From Gemmatimonadota bacterium (GTDB taxonomy: Bacteria > Gemmatimonadota > Gemmatimonadetes > Longimicrobiales > Gaopeijiaceae), in NCBI GenBank assembly GCA_022827345.1, contig JAJDTB010000049.1, forward strand, positions 52,562-116,561: DNA of 64,000 nt, read 5' to 3'. The translations under genes were made by a program, and so were the position numbers. The notes under the pieces were generated by a model. It was not told the DNA's origin. It did no database searches and saw nothing but the letters and a program-made list of their open reading frames with translations. This document shows, one piece after another, positions 24,565 to 34,209 of this stretch (within the stretch, counting starts at the first letter, position 1; each line of letters opens with the position of its first letter).

Positions 24565-27045
24565 TCAATTGAGGTTGTCAATACCGGCGGGTTCGCCGTC
24601 GCCGTCCGCATTTGCCTGCTTCATCCGGAAGGCGATGCTACCTGTTACCCCGGTAATGAACGAAGAGATCCTGTAGTCGTTTTCCGCCGCCGCAGCCGCG
24701 ATCGCGCGGACCGCAGGCTGGTCCCGGTAATCTATCGCACGCCCCAGCGCATACGCCATGAGGCCCTGGGTGAAATGCCGCACGACAGGGATCGGGCGCT
24801 TGAGCAGGACCTGCGACAGCTCCGCCGGCGTCTCGATCTCGGTGCCGTCGTAGTAGGTGCCCCGCGTGTCGAGCTCCGCCCCGTCCTCGCGGATCCGCCA
24901 CTGCCCCGTAACGTCGAAGTTGTCGAGCGCCAGGCCGATCGGATCGATGAAGTTGTGGCACGACGCGCAACTCGGGTTGGCGCTGTGCATCTCCAGGCGC
25001 TCCCGCGTGCTCAGCGGCCGGCCTTCCACCGCGCTCTCGGTCTCCTCCAGGTCGGGGATCCCGGGCGGGGGCGGGGGCGGCGGCGAGCCCAGCAGAACCT
25101 CCATCACCCACTTGCCGCGGAGCACCGGCGAGGTGCGGTTCCCCAGCGACGTCTGGACGAGCACGCTGCCGTGGCCAAGGACCCCGCGCCGGCGGTCGTC
25201 GGGATACGCGACCCGCCGAAACGCTTCGCCCTGCACCCCCTCGATCCCGTAATGGCGCGCCAGCCGCTCGTTCACGAAAGTGTAGTCGGCCCGCAGAAGG
25301 TCGAGCAGGCTGCCGTCCTCGCGCACCAGTTCGTGGAAGAAGAGCTCGGTCTCGCGGCGCATCGCCCGCGCCAGCTGCTCGCTGTAGTTGGGGAACCGCA
25401 GCGCATCGGGGCTGACCTTGTCCACGTCCTGCAGCCGCAGCCACAGCGACGCGAACCGGGTGCCGAGCGCCTCGGAGCGGGGATCGGCCAGCATCCGCCG
25501 GGTCTGAGCCTCCAGCACCGCCGGGTCCGAGAGCGAACCGTCGCGCGCGGCAGCCTGCAGCTCGGCATCGGGCGCCCTCCCCCACAGGAAAAACGACAGC
25601 CGCGCCGCGAGGTCCTCGGGGGCCAGCGGATAGATCTCCCCGGGCTGCACGCCGGCAGGCTCGCCTTCCATGCGGAAGAGGAAGTGGGGGGATGAAAGGA
25701 TGGCTTCCAGCGACATCCTCACCCCGGCCTCGAATCCGCCGTCCTCGCTGCCGAGGCGGTAAAAGTCGAGAAGGTCGTCCACCTCTTCGCCGTCGAGGTC
25801 GCGGCCGTAGGCGTCGGCCGCCAGACTCGAGACGATCTCGCGGGCGCAGGGCAGCTCCTCGGCGGCGGTCGTGGGACGGCACGAGAAGACGCGGCGGCGA
25901 GCATCGAAGTCGGACACGCCGGTGGGGTTGTGCGGACCCTCGACCGTCAGGCTCATCAGGTGCGGGAGCGATGTCGTGCCGTAGCTCGTCTCGGTCCCGG
26001 TCAGCGACCAGTCGTGGGGGCGGATCAGGTCCTCGTAGGGGCCCTCCATGCGGCGGACGAAGGCGGCGACGAGGCGGTGCTCGCCGGCGGGGATCAGGAC
26101 CGGGTCGGTGCGAACCGGGAAGCCCTTGCGGCCCTGGAAGTCGATGTCGCCGCCGTAGCGGACCAGCGCGACGCGGGCCCCGTTGATCGAGATGTCGATG
26201 TCGTGGAAGCGCTCGCCCCACCCCGACATGAAGGACATCTCGAAGGTGTATTCGCCGTCGGCCGGAAATGAGTGCAGCGCGCTGATGCCGCCGCGCGTGC
26301 CGAACGGGGCGCCTTCGACGCGATCCCACTCGTGCTGCGAGACGGTGGGCGGGTTGGTATAGGTGGTGGCGGCGGGTGCCGCGTCGCGATCGCCGACCGC
26401 ACGGCGCGCGATTTCGGAGGCCGCGGCCAGGTAGGCGTCCATGAGGGTGGGGGACAGGGTCTGCGACGTGGCGATGTTGTCGAAGCCGGCGGTGATCTGG
26501 TCGGCGGGGAGCCACTCCTCCGGGTCGACGGTGAGGCCGAGGAGGTCGTGGATGACGCGGGCGTACTCGGCGCGGTTGAGGCGCTGGAAGGGGCGGGTGC
26601 CGGCCCAGGGGCGGGTGGCGGCGGCCTCGTCGACGATGTCTTCGAGTGTTTCGACGAGGGCGGTGAGGGTGTCGGCGGTGGGGCGCCGGGCGCCGGGCGG
26701 CGGCATCATGCCGGCGCGGAGCTTGCGGATCATGCGTTCGGCGGTCTCGGCGCGACCGGCGGCGCCGGCGACGTCGAAATCGACCAGCGAGAGGTTGCCG
26801 CGGAAGCTGCGCTCGTTGTGGCAGCGGGTGCAGTAGCGGTCAACGACTTCGGTGAGGGCGGCGGGGGTGGGGTCGGTGGGGCGCGGGGTGGCGGGGTGGG
26901 CAGCGCCGGTGCGGGCGAGGGCGGACGGCTGCCGGATCGCCAGGCCAGGCGTCTTCGTGCCCGCGAACGACTCCGGGGACGGACTCAATCCCGCCAGCGA
27001 CACCGTCGCGCTGAGGACGGCCAGGAGCGCCAGGTACTTCGTCAA
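24565..27045 (-). CDS. DUF1587/DUF1592/DUF1588/DUF1585 cytochrome-like protein
   Basis: 826 residues with an N-terminal signal segment. A haem-binding CTRCH near residue 73 is in a cytochrome c-like domain. Then come DUF1587 (FQRLNRAEYARVIHDLLGL), a carbohydrate-binding-like region, DUF1595/DUF1592 (SPHFLFRME, LSFFLWGRAPD), DUF1588 with a second CxxCH (CASCH) preceded by a PPPPPPPG stretch, and a C-terminal DUF1585. This domain order is the standard for the family, which is found with DUF1552 proteins. First gene of the operon, with paired palindromes 100-200 bp upstream. Confidence 0.92.
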   Translation of the reverse strand: MTKYLALLAVLSATVSLAGLSPSPESFAGTKTPGLAIRQPSALARTGAAHPATPRPTDPTPAALTEVVDRYCTRCHNERSFRGNLSLVDFDVAGAAGRAETAERMIRKLRAGMMPPPGARRPTADTLTALVETLEDIVDEAAATRPWAGTRPFQRLNRAEYARVIHDLLGLTVDPEEWLPADQITAGFDNIATSQTLSPTLMDAYLAAASEIARRAVGDRDAAPAATTYTNPPTVSQHEWDRVEGAPFGTRGGISALHSFPADGEYTFEMSFMSGWGERFHDIDISINGARVALVRYGGDIDFQGRKGFPVRTDPVLIPAGEHRLVAAFVRRMEGPYEDLIRPHDWSLTGTETSYGTTSLPHLMSLTVEGPHNPTGVSDFDARRRVFSCRPTTAAEELPCAREIVSSLAADAYGRDLDGEEVDDLLDFYRLGSEDGGFEAGVRMSLEAILSSPHFLFRMEGEPAGVQPGEIYPLAPEDLAARLSFFLWGRAPDAELQAAARDGSLSDPAVLEAQTRRMLADPRSEALGTRFASLWLRLQDVDKVSPDALRFPNYSEQLARAMRRETELFFHELVREDGSLLDLLRADYTFVNERLARHYGIEGVQGEAFRRVAYPDDRRRGVLGHGSVLVQTSLGNRTSPVLRGKWVMEVLLGSPPPPPPPGIPDLEETESAVEGRPLSTRERLEMHSANPSCASCHNFIDPIGLALDNFDVTGQWRIREDGAELDTRGTYYDGTEIETPAELSQVLLKRPIPVVRHFTQGLMAYALGRAIDYRDQPAVRAIAAAAAENDYRISSFITGVTGSIAFRMKQANADGDGEPAGIDNLN

Positions 27046-27143
27046 CGCCGTTGCCTCCGTGGTGGATCGGTATGTGCCGTGACCGGTTCAAGGGTAAGAT
27101 CGCGCAGAACTCCGCGGGAGGGCCAGAGGCGTGGGCCCGTCGA

Positions 27144-27239
27144 TACTAAACATACATGTTTAGTAAACTGGTCCATGCGGTCATCCGACAGGCCGTTCCA
27201 CCGTGCAAATTCGTCGATATTAAACATAGTTGTTAAGTA
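27144..27239. promoter_or_regulatory. Two related palindromic sites upstream of the DUF1592 operon
   Basis: Site 1 (27144-27165) is TACTAAACAT-AC-ATGTTTAGTA, a perfect palindrome with 10-bp arms. Site 2 (27218-27239) is TATTAAACAT-AG-TTGTTAAGTA, an imperfect version. Each is preceded by CGA, and the centres are 74 bp apart, about seven helical turns. They are AT-rich in GC-rich DNA, in the only gap before the DUF1592 start at 27045. They look like operators for a dimeric repressor able to loop the DNA. A short frame here on the minus strand has no family match. Confidence 0.6.
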
Positions 27240-27251
27240 TTGTGGAGAGCA

Positions 27252-30200
27252 TCACCGGCCCGGCAACAACGCCGCCGCCCGGCTCGCGACTCGCGCTTCG
27301 AGTTCCGTGAACAGGCCGGCGTCGGCGGTAACGAGCGCACCCGCGTTGCCCCGCCCCACTCCCGCCGCCCCGAAGGCCTGCCGCGCGTCAGCGTCATCGC
27401 CCTCGACTTCCGCGACCACGCCCTGCAGATAGCGCACCAGGCGCTCGTCGGGCTCGTAGGGCCGGCCCTGTCCCAGCGACTCGGGCCAGAGCAGCGCGGC
27501 CTCCAGGTGTTCGCGAGCGCTCGCGGTGCGGCCGGCCTCCAGCTCATCGAGCGCGGCGGCCATGTGGGCCAGCTCGTAGAGGCGGTGGCTTTCCCGCGCG
27601 TTCTCCGACGGGAGGACGTGCGTGGCCGCCAGCACCTCGATCGCCTCGGCGGGACGACTCACGCTCAGCAGGCCGCGCACGTGCAGCAGGGCGAGGTTGA
27701 AATCGTCCGGGAAGTCCCCGCGCGCCCGGGCCGACAGCGCCACGGCTTCGTCCCACGCCCCGGCGTCCTGGGTGTGGCGGATAAGCGCGATGCGCAGGAT
27801 GCGGTCCCCCGGATCGAGCTCCGCCGCGCGGGCAAGGTCGGCGCCGGGGTCGCGGCCGTGCGTCTGTTGCAGCAGGTAGGCGCGCGCCGCGTAGACCGGG
27901 CCGTAGTCGGGGTCGTCGCCGAGCGCGGCCAGGATCGCGGCGGCCTCGTCGTCCCGGTCGAGCGCCCAGAGGTTGAGTCCGTGCAGGTAGCGCCACGACC
28001 AGTGGCCGCTCTGGTCGGCGGCCCAGCGCAGGACGGGCAGCGTTTCGGTGCGGAAGGGGAAGACGAAGGCGAGGTCGTTGCCGGAGGGGGTTTCGAGCCC
28101 TGCGGCGTCGCTTTGCAGGAACGCGCTCCAAGCGGTCGAGAGCGGTCCGCCGCCGACCTCGTCGGCCAGGTCCAGGAGAGCGAGCGCGTCGTCGTTGAGG
28201 CCGAGGTTCGCGTAGCCGATCGCCAGTTCGAGTAGCGACTGCCCGGGGAATTCGCTGCGCATCGAGCCGATCAGGGCTTGCCGGTTGTCTTCGGTCGGCT
28301 CCGCGAGGTACCGCTCCGCGAACACGAAGTGGTGGAGCGGGTCCATGCGCAGCAATCGCTCCAGCGCGGGCTGGGCTCCATCGCCGGTGCCGATTCGGCG
28401 CCCCGTCAACGCCAGCAATTGCCAGCCCGGGACGCTCTGTACGTCGTATTCGAGTGCCGACGCGGCATATCCCAGGGCTTCCGACCACTCCCCCGCCCCG
28501 GCCATGATCTCGGCCAGCTGCACATACGCCGCCGCCCGGAAGGCCACCGCGCGCGCCGCCCACCCGAAGGCGTCGCGTGCGTCGGCGCGCATCCCCAGCG
28601 CGCGGTACAGGTTCCCGGCCAGGAAGTTGGCCTCGGCGTCGTAGGTGTCGAGCTGGAGCGCCCGGCGCGCGTGCGTCAGTCCCTCTTCGTAACGGGCCGA
28701 CCTCAGCGCGAGGGCGCCCAGGCCGAGCAGCGCCCCGCGATTCCAGGGCTCAAGCGCGGCGGCCTCCTCGTACAGCGCCCGCGCCTCGGGGTAGCGGCGG
28801 CCCTTGGCCAGCTCCCGCGCCTCGTAGACCAGGCGGTCCGCCTCCGGGATGCTCGACCACGCGCCCGCGTCCACCTCGAACGGCCGGTCCAGCATCCGCC
28901 CGGACGGATCGGAGTTGTAGTCGAGATCGAGTTCCGGGAGCGCAACGCGGAAGGGCGTGTCCGCCGCGACTTCAAAGGTCGCCTCCAGGGGTTGCAGCGC
29001 GGTCAACGCGACCGCCTCGGCCGCGACTTCATCACCCCCCGACCACACCTGCAACGTGCCGTCGACATCGCCGAACGCGTTGACAACGACCCGCACCCGC
29101 GACCCCTCCCGCTCGACGTGCATCGCCCCTTCGCGCGACGCGTCGGTCATGCCGCCGGTCCCCTCCAGCGGGAACCAGGTCTCGGTCCAGCGGCTCGCCG
29201 AGACGGGATCGAAGGCGGCCTGGGTGACCGGGTTGCGGTGGTCGCCGGGCTGGTACTGCACGAAGAGCCGCCCCGCCTGGAACTCGACGTACTGGCCGTC
29301 GGTGTCGGTGAGGAGGTCCTCCCAGATCCCGCCCGCGCGGGAGAGCGCCCAGAGCCACATCTTCTGCCCCGGCATGTCCTCGTAGCGGGCCCAGTGGCCC
29401 CAGCCGTAGTCGTCGTCGTGGTAGTAGCCGCCGAAGAAGTCGTTGAGCTCGCCGACGACGTGATAGGACTTGTTCCCGTCGAAGGCGTTGTTGCGGTAGA
29501 GCGGCAGGAAGCGGCCCTGTTCGTCGATGGGCCAGGGTCGCTCGCGGCCCGAATGTTCCAGGTAGGAGCCTCCGGGGACGTAGATCTCGAGGTCGTCCTG
29601 CGCGAAGGCGGCCGCGGTCATCCAGTTGTAGTAGGGCTGCTCGAGCGGCGTCGGGTTGTACCAGAGCGCGTGGGTCTCGAAATAGGCCTTGTCGGGGCGC
29701 AGGCGGATCTCGACGCGCCAGTGCGTGCGCGACGGCAGGTCCATGGCGCCGACGAAGGTGCTCACGCTGCCGTCGTCGTTCTCGCGGATCGTGTAGTCGA
29801 CCGGGGTGGCGGTCGCCGGGGTGTGGCCGATGACGCCGAAGTTGAACTCGATGCCGCCCGAGGTCCACGGCCCGCGCAGCGAGATGTCGCGGAATTTCAT
29901 GACCTCGTTGCGGTAGATGAACTCGTGCCCCGTCTCCTTCACCACCGCGCCCCACACCTTCCCGCCCACCTCGGGAAGGATGAACACCTCGATGAGGTCG
30001 TTCTCCATCTTCACAACCTTCCACTCCTGCGGCTCGGAAGTGGGGGAATACCCCTGGAAGTTGTGGTAGGGGTACAGCCTGCGGTCGCTCGCGAGGATGG
30101 GGATCGGGTTGGGGTCCGAGAAGGGATAGGTGTCGAGGACGCGGGTTTCCTCGGAGATGCGGGCGGGCGGAGGGGAGGTGGGCTCGCATGCGAGGCCGGC

Positions 30201-30266
30201 AGCGAGCAGGGTCGCGGCGAGGAGGAGTGAACCGCGCTGTGCGGCGTCGTGGCGAAAGCGTGGCAT
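27252..30266 (-). CDS. DUF5107 and TPR-repeat lipoprotein
   Basis: 1004 residues. The ATG at 30266 gives a lipoprotein signal ending LAAGLAC. Residues ~40-400 form the DUF5107 domain: YPYHNFQGYSP, PEVGGKVWGA, SGGIEFNFGVIGHTP and WNMT-like YYNWMTAAAF motifs, resembling galactose-mutarotase-like beta-sandwich carbohydrate proteins. From ~510 to the end are many TPR helices (for example YPEARALYEEAAALEPWN). Similar DUF5107-TPR proteins are linked to polysaccharide degradation, but no catalytic residues can be assigned. Monocistronic. Confidence 0.85.
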   Translation of the reverse strand: MPRFRHDAAQRGSLLLAATLLAAGLACEPTSPPPARISEETRVLDTYPFSDPNPIPILASDRRLYPYHNFQGYSPTSEPQEWKVVKMENDLIEVFILPEVGGKVWGAVVKETGHEFIYRNEVMKFRDISLRGPWTSGGIEFNFGVIGHTPATATPVDYTIRENDDGSVSTFVGAMDLPSRTHWRVEIRLRPDKAYFETHALWYNPTPLEQPYYNWMTAAAFAQDDLEIYVPGGSYLEHSGRERPWPIDEQGRFLPLYRNNAFDGNKSYHVVGELNDFFGGYYHDDDYGWGHWARYEDMPGQKMWLWALSRAGGIWEDLLTDTDGQYVEFQAGRLFVQYQPGDHRNPVTQAAFDPVSASRWTETWFPLEGTGGMTDASREGAMHVEREGSRVRVVVNAFGDVDGTLQVWSGGDEVAAEAVALTALQPLEATFEVAADTPFRVALPELDLDYNSDPSGRMLDRPFEVDAGAWSSIPEADRLVYEARELAKGRRYPEARALYEEAAALEPWNRGALLGLGALALRSARYEEGLTHARRALQLDTYDAEANFLAGNLYRALGMRADARDAFGWAARAVAFRAAAYVQLAEIMAGAGEWSEALGYAASALEYDVQSVPGWQLLALTGRRIGTGDGAQPALERLLRMDPLHHFVFAERYLAEPTEDNRQALIGSMRSEFPGQSLLELAIGYANLGLNDDALALLDLADEVGGGPLSTAWSAFLQSDAAGLETPSGNDLAFVFPFRTETLPVLRWAADQSGHWSWRYLHGLNLWALDRDDEAAAILAALGDDPDYGPVYAARAYLLQQTHGRDPGADLARAAELDPGDRILRIALIRHTQDAGAWDEAVALSARARGDFPDDFNLALLHVRGLLSVSRPAEAIEVLAATHVLPSENARESHRLYELAHMAAALDELEAGRTASAREHLEAALLWPESLGQGRPYEPDERLVRYLQGVVAEVEGDDADARQAFGAAGVGRGNAGALVTADAGLFTELEARVASRAAALLPGR

Positions 30267-30466
30267 GGCGATCCGGTTCGGCGAGGTTGGGTGGGATTGG
30301 GAAATGTAAGGGTTACGACTTCCAGAGCGGGTGCGTTGGCCGGAGCGGTCGGCCAGGGTGCGGGTTGCGGCGGCCGGCGGGCGGGCGCCGGGGGCGCGAC
30401 GCCCTGCCCTGCGCCGACCTCGGCGCGGAGGCGTCGATACGTGCACGGCTGACCCCGAGTACCGGC

Positions 30467-31771
30467 CTACTTCGCTTCCTGCCCCACGTCTGCGGCCGCG
30501 GCCCCGGGCCGAAACGCCAGGCACCGGAAGTAGTCGTTGATGCGTGTGTAGTCCGAATCCTCCGCATCCAGGAATTTGGCCACGGCTTCCAGCACGGCCT
30601 CCGTGACCGCCGCGGTTGACTTGCCAGAGAGGATTTCGTCGCCGACGAGTTGGTGGGAATAGATGTCGAAGTAGCCGAATCCCTTGGGTCTCATCGGATA
30701 CCTGTCGCGGCGAGGGCGGTCAATCGGCGTTGCGCGCACGAAAGCCAGCATGTCGTTCAGCGCTTTTTGACACCGCGGTGGAACCTCCAGCAGCGCACTG
30801 ATTTGGCGATACTCGAAAGCCAGGACCCACGAAATACACCCGGCCATGCCCAGCGCCTGCGCTGGTTCCAGTTCCCAGTACAGCCAGCGCCCCCAGACCT
30901 TTGTCCCGATCCCCCGGCTCGTCAACATCTCCCGCACCGCGTCCCGCAACCGCATCGGCTCCTGCCCGAAGTCCTTCACCAGCCGCAACACCGTGTCGCG
31001 GTAGCACGCATGACGCTCCGGCACCATCTTCCGGACCTTGTCCTCTCCCCCCTCGTCGCCAAGCACGCCGGACATGTCGTTCAGCAGGGAATGATGGTCG
31101 TCCAGCAGCTTCCTGAAATAGTGGGCGTCGCGCTCCTCTGGACCGATCATCCTGGCGACCGCCACGAGGTATTGGCGAATGAAGGCGGTCACTTCGCTCT
31201 CTCCAAAAGCGCCCGCGTCGTGCATCTTCTCGACCTGTGCACGCACGTCCCGCCAACTCACGTGCGCAATCTTGCGCTCGTCTTCGATTCCCTCCCGCGA
31301 TGTGGAGAGGAGCACGTTGCGAATCGAGTGGCCCCTATACTTCTTGCGTAACACATCGTTGTATCCGCGAATCTGGTCGTAGTGCTCCCGCGAAGCCCAC
31401 CCCGGCTTGTTCTCGATCGCGACAATCCACCGACCCTGATCGCTCTCCAGAGTGATCATCACGTCCACATAGTGCCGCTCCCGCTCCACCCAAACACGCT
31501 GCGTACCGACCCCGCCAACGACGTCTCCCGGCAGCCCCACCTGGCCCAGAAACCACTCGAGAAAACCTCGGCCAATCCCATGGGTCTCGCTGGGATCAAG
31601 CAGCCAGGCCATCACATTGCTGTGGCGAATCTCGTAATCCGCGTAGCGCAGCACGTCGAAAGCGTTGAACTCGCGCCGCTTTGCATACTCCGCGTGATAC
31701 CGCAGGAATCCCGGATCCCCTACCAGCTCTGCCACCCCCGGTCTCGCGTTCACCGTGCGTCCCCCCCTCAC
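30467..31771 (-). CDS. PD-(D/E)XK nuclease family protein
   Basis: 434 residues. The N-terminal domain has a HSNVMAWLLDP helix, then HYVDVMITL with the catalytic aspartate and IVAIENKPG with the E-x-K, then DQIRGYNDVL, which together match the PD-(D/E)XK family PF14281. The C-terminal half is not recognised. The GTG start overlaps the stop codon of the upstream DPP-IV peptidase gene (GTGA), which is unexpected for a nuclease; a second GTG at 31753 is also plausible. Probable role is DNA processing or defence; no methylase or other partner is nearby. Confidence 0.8.
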   Translation of the reverse strand: MRGGRTVNARPGVAELVGDPGFLRYHAEYAKRREFNAFDVLRYADYEIRHSNVMAWLLDPSETHGIGRGFLEWFLGQVGLPGDVVGGVGTQRVWVERERHYVDVMITLESDQGRWIVAIENKPGWASREHYDQIRGYNDVLRKKYRGHSIRNVLLSTSREGIEDERKIAHVSWRDVRAQVEKMHDAGAFGESEVTAFIRQYLVAVARMIGPEERDAHYFRKLLDDHHSLLNDMSGVLGDEGGEDKVRKMVPERHACYRDTVLRLVKDFGQEPMRLRDAVREMLTSRGIGTKVWGRWLYWELEPAQALGMAGCISWVLAFEYRQISALLEVPPRCQKALNDMLAFVRATPIDRPRRDRYPMRPKGFGYFDIYSHQLVGDEILSGKSTAAVTEAVLEAVAKFLDAEDSDYTRINDYFRCLAFRPGAAAADVGQEAK

Positions 31772-34137
31772 CCCGGCGGCGCCTGAATCTGGTAATCCGC
31801 CGGCGGCTCCAACCCCAACAGATGCTCCACGAAGTAGTCCCAGCGCCGCCGGATCACGTACGGCTCGTTCAGCCCGTGCGCCCGGTCGGGCAGAATCAGG
31901 AAGTCGAAGGTCTTGTTGGCGGCGATCAGGGCGTTGGCGACCTGGTAGGTCATCGCCGGATGCACGTTGTCGTCCATGTCGCCGGTCATGAGGAAGAGCT
32001 TGCCCTTGAGGTTGGCGGCCATGGAGGCGTTGACCTGGTTGGCGTAGTTGTCGGTGCCGGCGACCGTGTCGCGGACGAGCAGGCCCTGGTACTTCTCGGC
32101 GTAGGCGGCGTGGTAGGAGCGGTTGTCGTGATTACCGGCGGTGGAGACGGCGACCTTGAAGAAGTCGGGGTAGCGGAGGATGGCGTCGGTGGACGCGAAG
32201 CCGCCGCCCGAATGCCCGTAGATGCCGATGCGGTCGAGGTCGATCCAGGGGTGGCGGGCGCCGAGCTGCTTGATGGCGGTGATGTGATCCGGGATGCCGT
32301 TGTCGCCCATGTTGCCCCAGTAGTTGTCCTGGATGGCCTTGGAGCGGTAAGGCGTGCCGAGGTGATCCATCTGGAGGACGACGAAGCCGAGTTCGGCCAG
32401 CGCGTCCTGGTCGCCGCGGAGCGCGCCGCCGAGGGTGCCGCCGCCGAAGTTCCACCGCCCCACGCTGCCGATGAAGGGGCCCGGGTAGATGTAGTCGATG
32501 ACCGGGTAGACCTTCTCGGGGTCGAAGTCGGAGGGCTTGTAGATGAGCCCGTACATGGTGGTGACGCCGTCGCGCGCCTTGTACTCGAAGATCTCGGGGG
32601 CGGACCAGGCGGCTTCTTCGAGGCGTGAGACGTCGGCGGTTTCGAGGTCCAGGACGACGCGGCCGGTGCGGTCGCGCACGACGCTGACGGGGGGCTGGTC
32701 GGGGCGCGACCAGGAGTCGACGAAGTAGCGGCCGTCGGGTGTGATGCTGACGGTGTGGTCGGCGTCCTCGCCGCCGAGCCGGGTGAGCCCGGTGCCGTCC
32801 AGGTTGATGGCGTACAGTTCGGCCATGGTGGGGATGCGTCCCGCTTCCATGCCCCGGGCGGTGAAGTAGATCCGGCCCGCGGCCTCGTCGACGCGCAGGA
32901 GGTCGCCGAAAGTCCACGCGCCCTCGGTGACGCGGCCGATCAGCTCGCCGCCCGAGTCGAAGCGGTAGAGGTGGCCCCAGCCGTCCCGTTCCGAGAACCA
33001 GAGGATCTCGTTGCCGCCGGCGATGACGTCCCAGTTGGGGTAGCCGCCGATGAGGTCGAGGTTCATCTCGACGTGCGTGGCGCGTTTCTCTTCGAGGATC
33101 TGGCGGGCTTCGCCAGTCTCGAGGTCGGCTTCGTACAGGGTGACGGTCTTGCCGCCGCGCGACCCGCGCACGAAGTAGAGGCGATCGCCGCCCTCCTTCC
33201 ACTTCACCGTCACCCATGTCGAGTCGCGCATGCCCGTCGCGGTGAAGGTCAGGTACGGCTGCGGGTCGGTCTGGAGCTTGAGGTTCTCCCTGCTCTCGAC
33301 CTCGATCACGTGTATGTCGAAGGCGGCGATGATCGAGTCTCCCGGGAGGCCGTACGGATAGGTGTACAGCTTGGGCCGCTGCGAGGTCGCCGAGTAGATC
33401 GGCATGTGCTCCACGTTGCGCTCGTCCATGCGCTGGACCGCGATGCGGCGCGAGTCGGGAGACCACTGGAGGACCGGGCGGGCCGGCATCGCCGCGATGA
33501 TCTGCGAGGGGCGCGGCGCGGTGGTGCCGTAGGACCAGTACTCCTCGCCGTCGGTGGTCAGCTGGGTGGAGTCGCCGCCCTCGGCCGGGCGCACCCACAG
33601 GTTGTGCTCGTGGACGAAGGCTTCGAGGCTGCCGTCGGGCGAGCGGACGAACGGCGTGCGGTTGACGAGGGTGTCGCCGACCTCGCACGCGTACGCGCCG
33701 ATATCGCAGGTGAAACCGCGCTTGTTGGCGTTGAAGCGGATCGTCTGCTCGCCATCCGCGAATTCGAAGGTGCGGAAGGGCAGCTTGCGCCCCTCGAAGG
33801 CCGTGTCGGCCGCGACCGACATCGCCGAAGCAAGCCGGTCGTGGTCGAAAAGCAGGGTGCGCGAGCCGCGGGCCGGGTCGGCGAGCACGAACTCGGCCCC
33901 GTCGTTCGTCTGGTTGCGATACCAGAAGCGGTTGCCGCCGGCCATCCACTGCGGCGCCACCGCCCCTCCGCTGATGAGCGGATTCACGTTCCAGGCGAGG
34001 AGGCGCTCGGCGCGGTGGTAGCGGGTGGGGTCGATCTGCTGGGCGTCGCCGGGGGCGGCGGTGCCGAGGCACAGGGCGGCGATGGCGAGGCCAAGACGCT
34101 GCGGTCGAAGTGCGGCAAGTCGTCGTCGGGGTGACAT
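31768..34137 (-). CDS. Dipeptidyl peptidase IV-type peptidase (S9B), secreted
   Basis: 789 residues with a signal peptide ending PGDAQQ. The eight-bladed DPP-IV propeller covers ~50-530 and includes the YWSYGTTAPRPSQIIAAMP stretch. The catalytic domain has the serine in GIYGHSGGGFAS, the aspartate in GDMDDNVHP and the histidine in DRAHGLN. These enzymes remove Xaa-Pro or similar dipeptides from N-termini outside the cytoplasm. The product dipeptides could feed the M19 dipeptidase route encoded at 7-8 kb. Divergent from the barrel protein gene at 34210. Confidence 0.93.
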   Translation of the reverse strand: MSPRRRLAALRPQRLGLAIAALCLGTAAPGDAQQIDPTRYHRAERLLAWNVNPLISGGAVAPQWMAGGNRFWYRNQTNDGAEFVLADPARGSRTLLFDHDRLASAMSVAADTAFEGRKLPFRTFEFADGEQTIRFNANKRGFTCDIGAYACEVGDTLVNRTPFVRSPDGSLEAFVHEHNLWVRPAEGGDSTQLTTDGEEYWSYGTTAPRPSQIIAAMPARPVLQWSPDSRRIAVQRMDERNVEHMPIYSATSQRPKLYTYPYGLPGDSIIAAFDIHVIEVESRENLKLQTDPQPYLTFTATGMRDSTWVTVKWKEGGDRLYFVRGSRGGKTVTLYEADLETGEARQILEEKRATHVEMNLDLIGGYPNWDVIAGGNEILWFSERDGWGHLYRFDSGGELIGRVTEGAWTFGDLLRVDEAAGRIYFTARGMEAGRIPTMAELYAINLDGTGLTRLGGEDADHTVSITPDGRYFVDSWSRPDQPPVSVVRDRTGRVVLDLETADVSRLEEAAWSAPEIFEYKARDGVTTMYGLIYKPSDFDPEKVYPVIDYIYPGPFIGSVGRWNFGGGTLGGALRGDQDALAELGFVVLQMDHLGTPYRSKAIQDNYWGNMGDNGIPDHITAIKQLGARHPWIDLDRIGIYGHSGGGFASTDAILRYPDFFKVAVSTAGNHDNRSYHAAYAEKYQGLLVRDTVAGTDNYANQVNASMAANLKGKLFLMTGDMDDNVHPAMTYQVANALIAANKTFDFLILPDRAHGLNEPYVIRRRWDYFVEHLLGLEPPADYQIQAPPG

Positions 34138-34209
34138 GGGATACCTGTTGGGTAAGTTGGGTGGGGCCCTGAACCGGGGTCGGCGAAATCACACCGATCA
34201 CAGGTAGTC

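Noticed and set aside
27042..27227. Small minus-strand gene starting MFNIDEFARWNGLSDD
   Set aside because: It spans the paired palindromes, has no family match and runs into the DUF1592 start. It is more likely regulatory DNA.
30267..30466. Coding sequence in the 200-bp gap upstream of the DUF5107-TPR gene
   Set aside because: Frames here are Arg/Gly-rich without start context; nothing recognisable.
16545..34137. A defence island made of ATPase, PD-(D/E)XK nuclease and Rpn remnant
   Set aside because: The genes are scattered among metabolic and peptidase genes, on separate transcripts, and no known defence partner (methylase, helicase, reverse transcriptase) is nearby.
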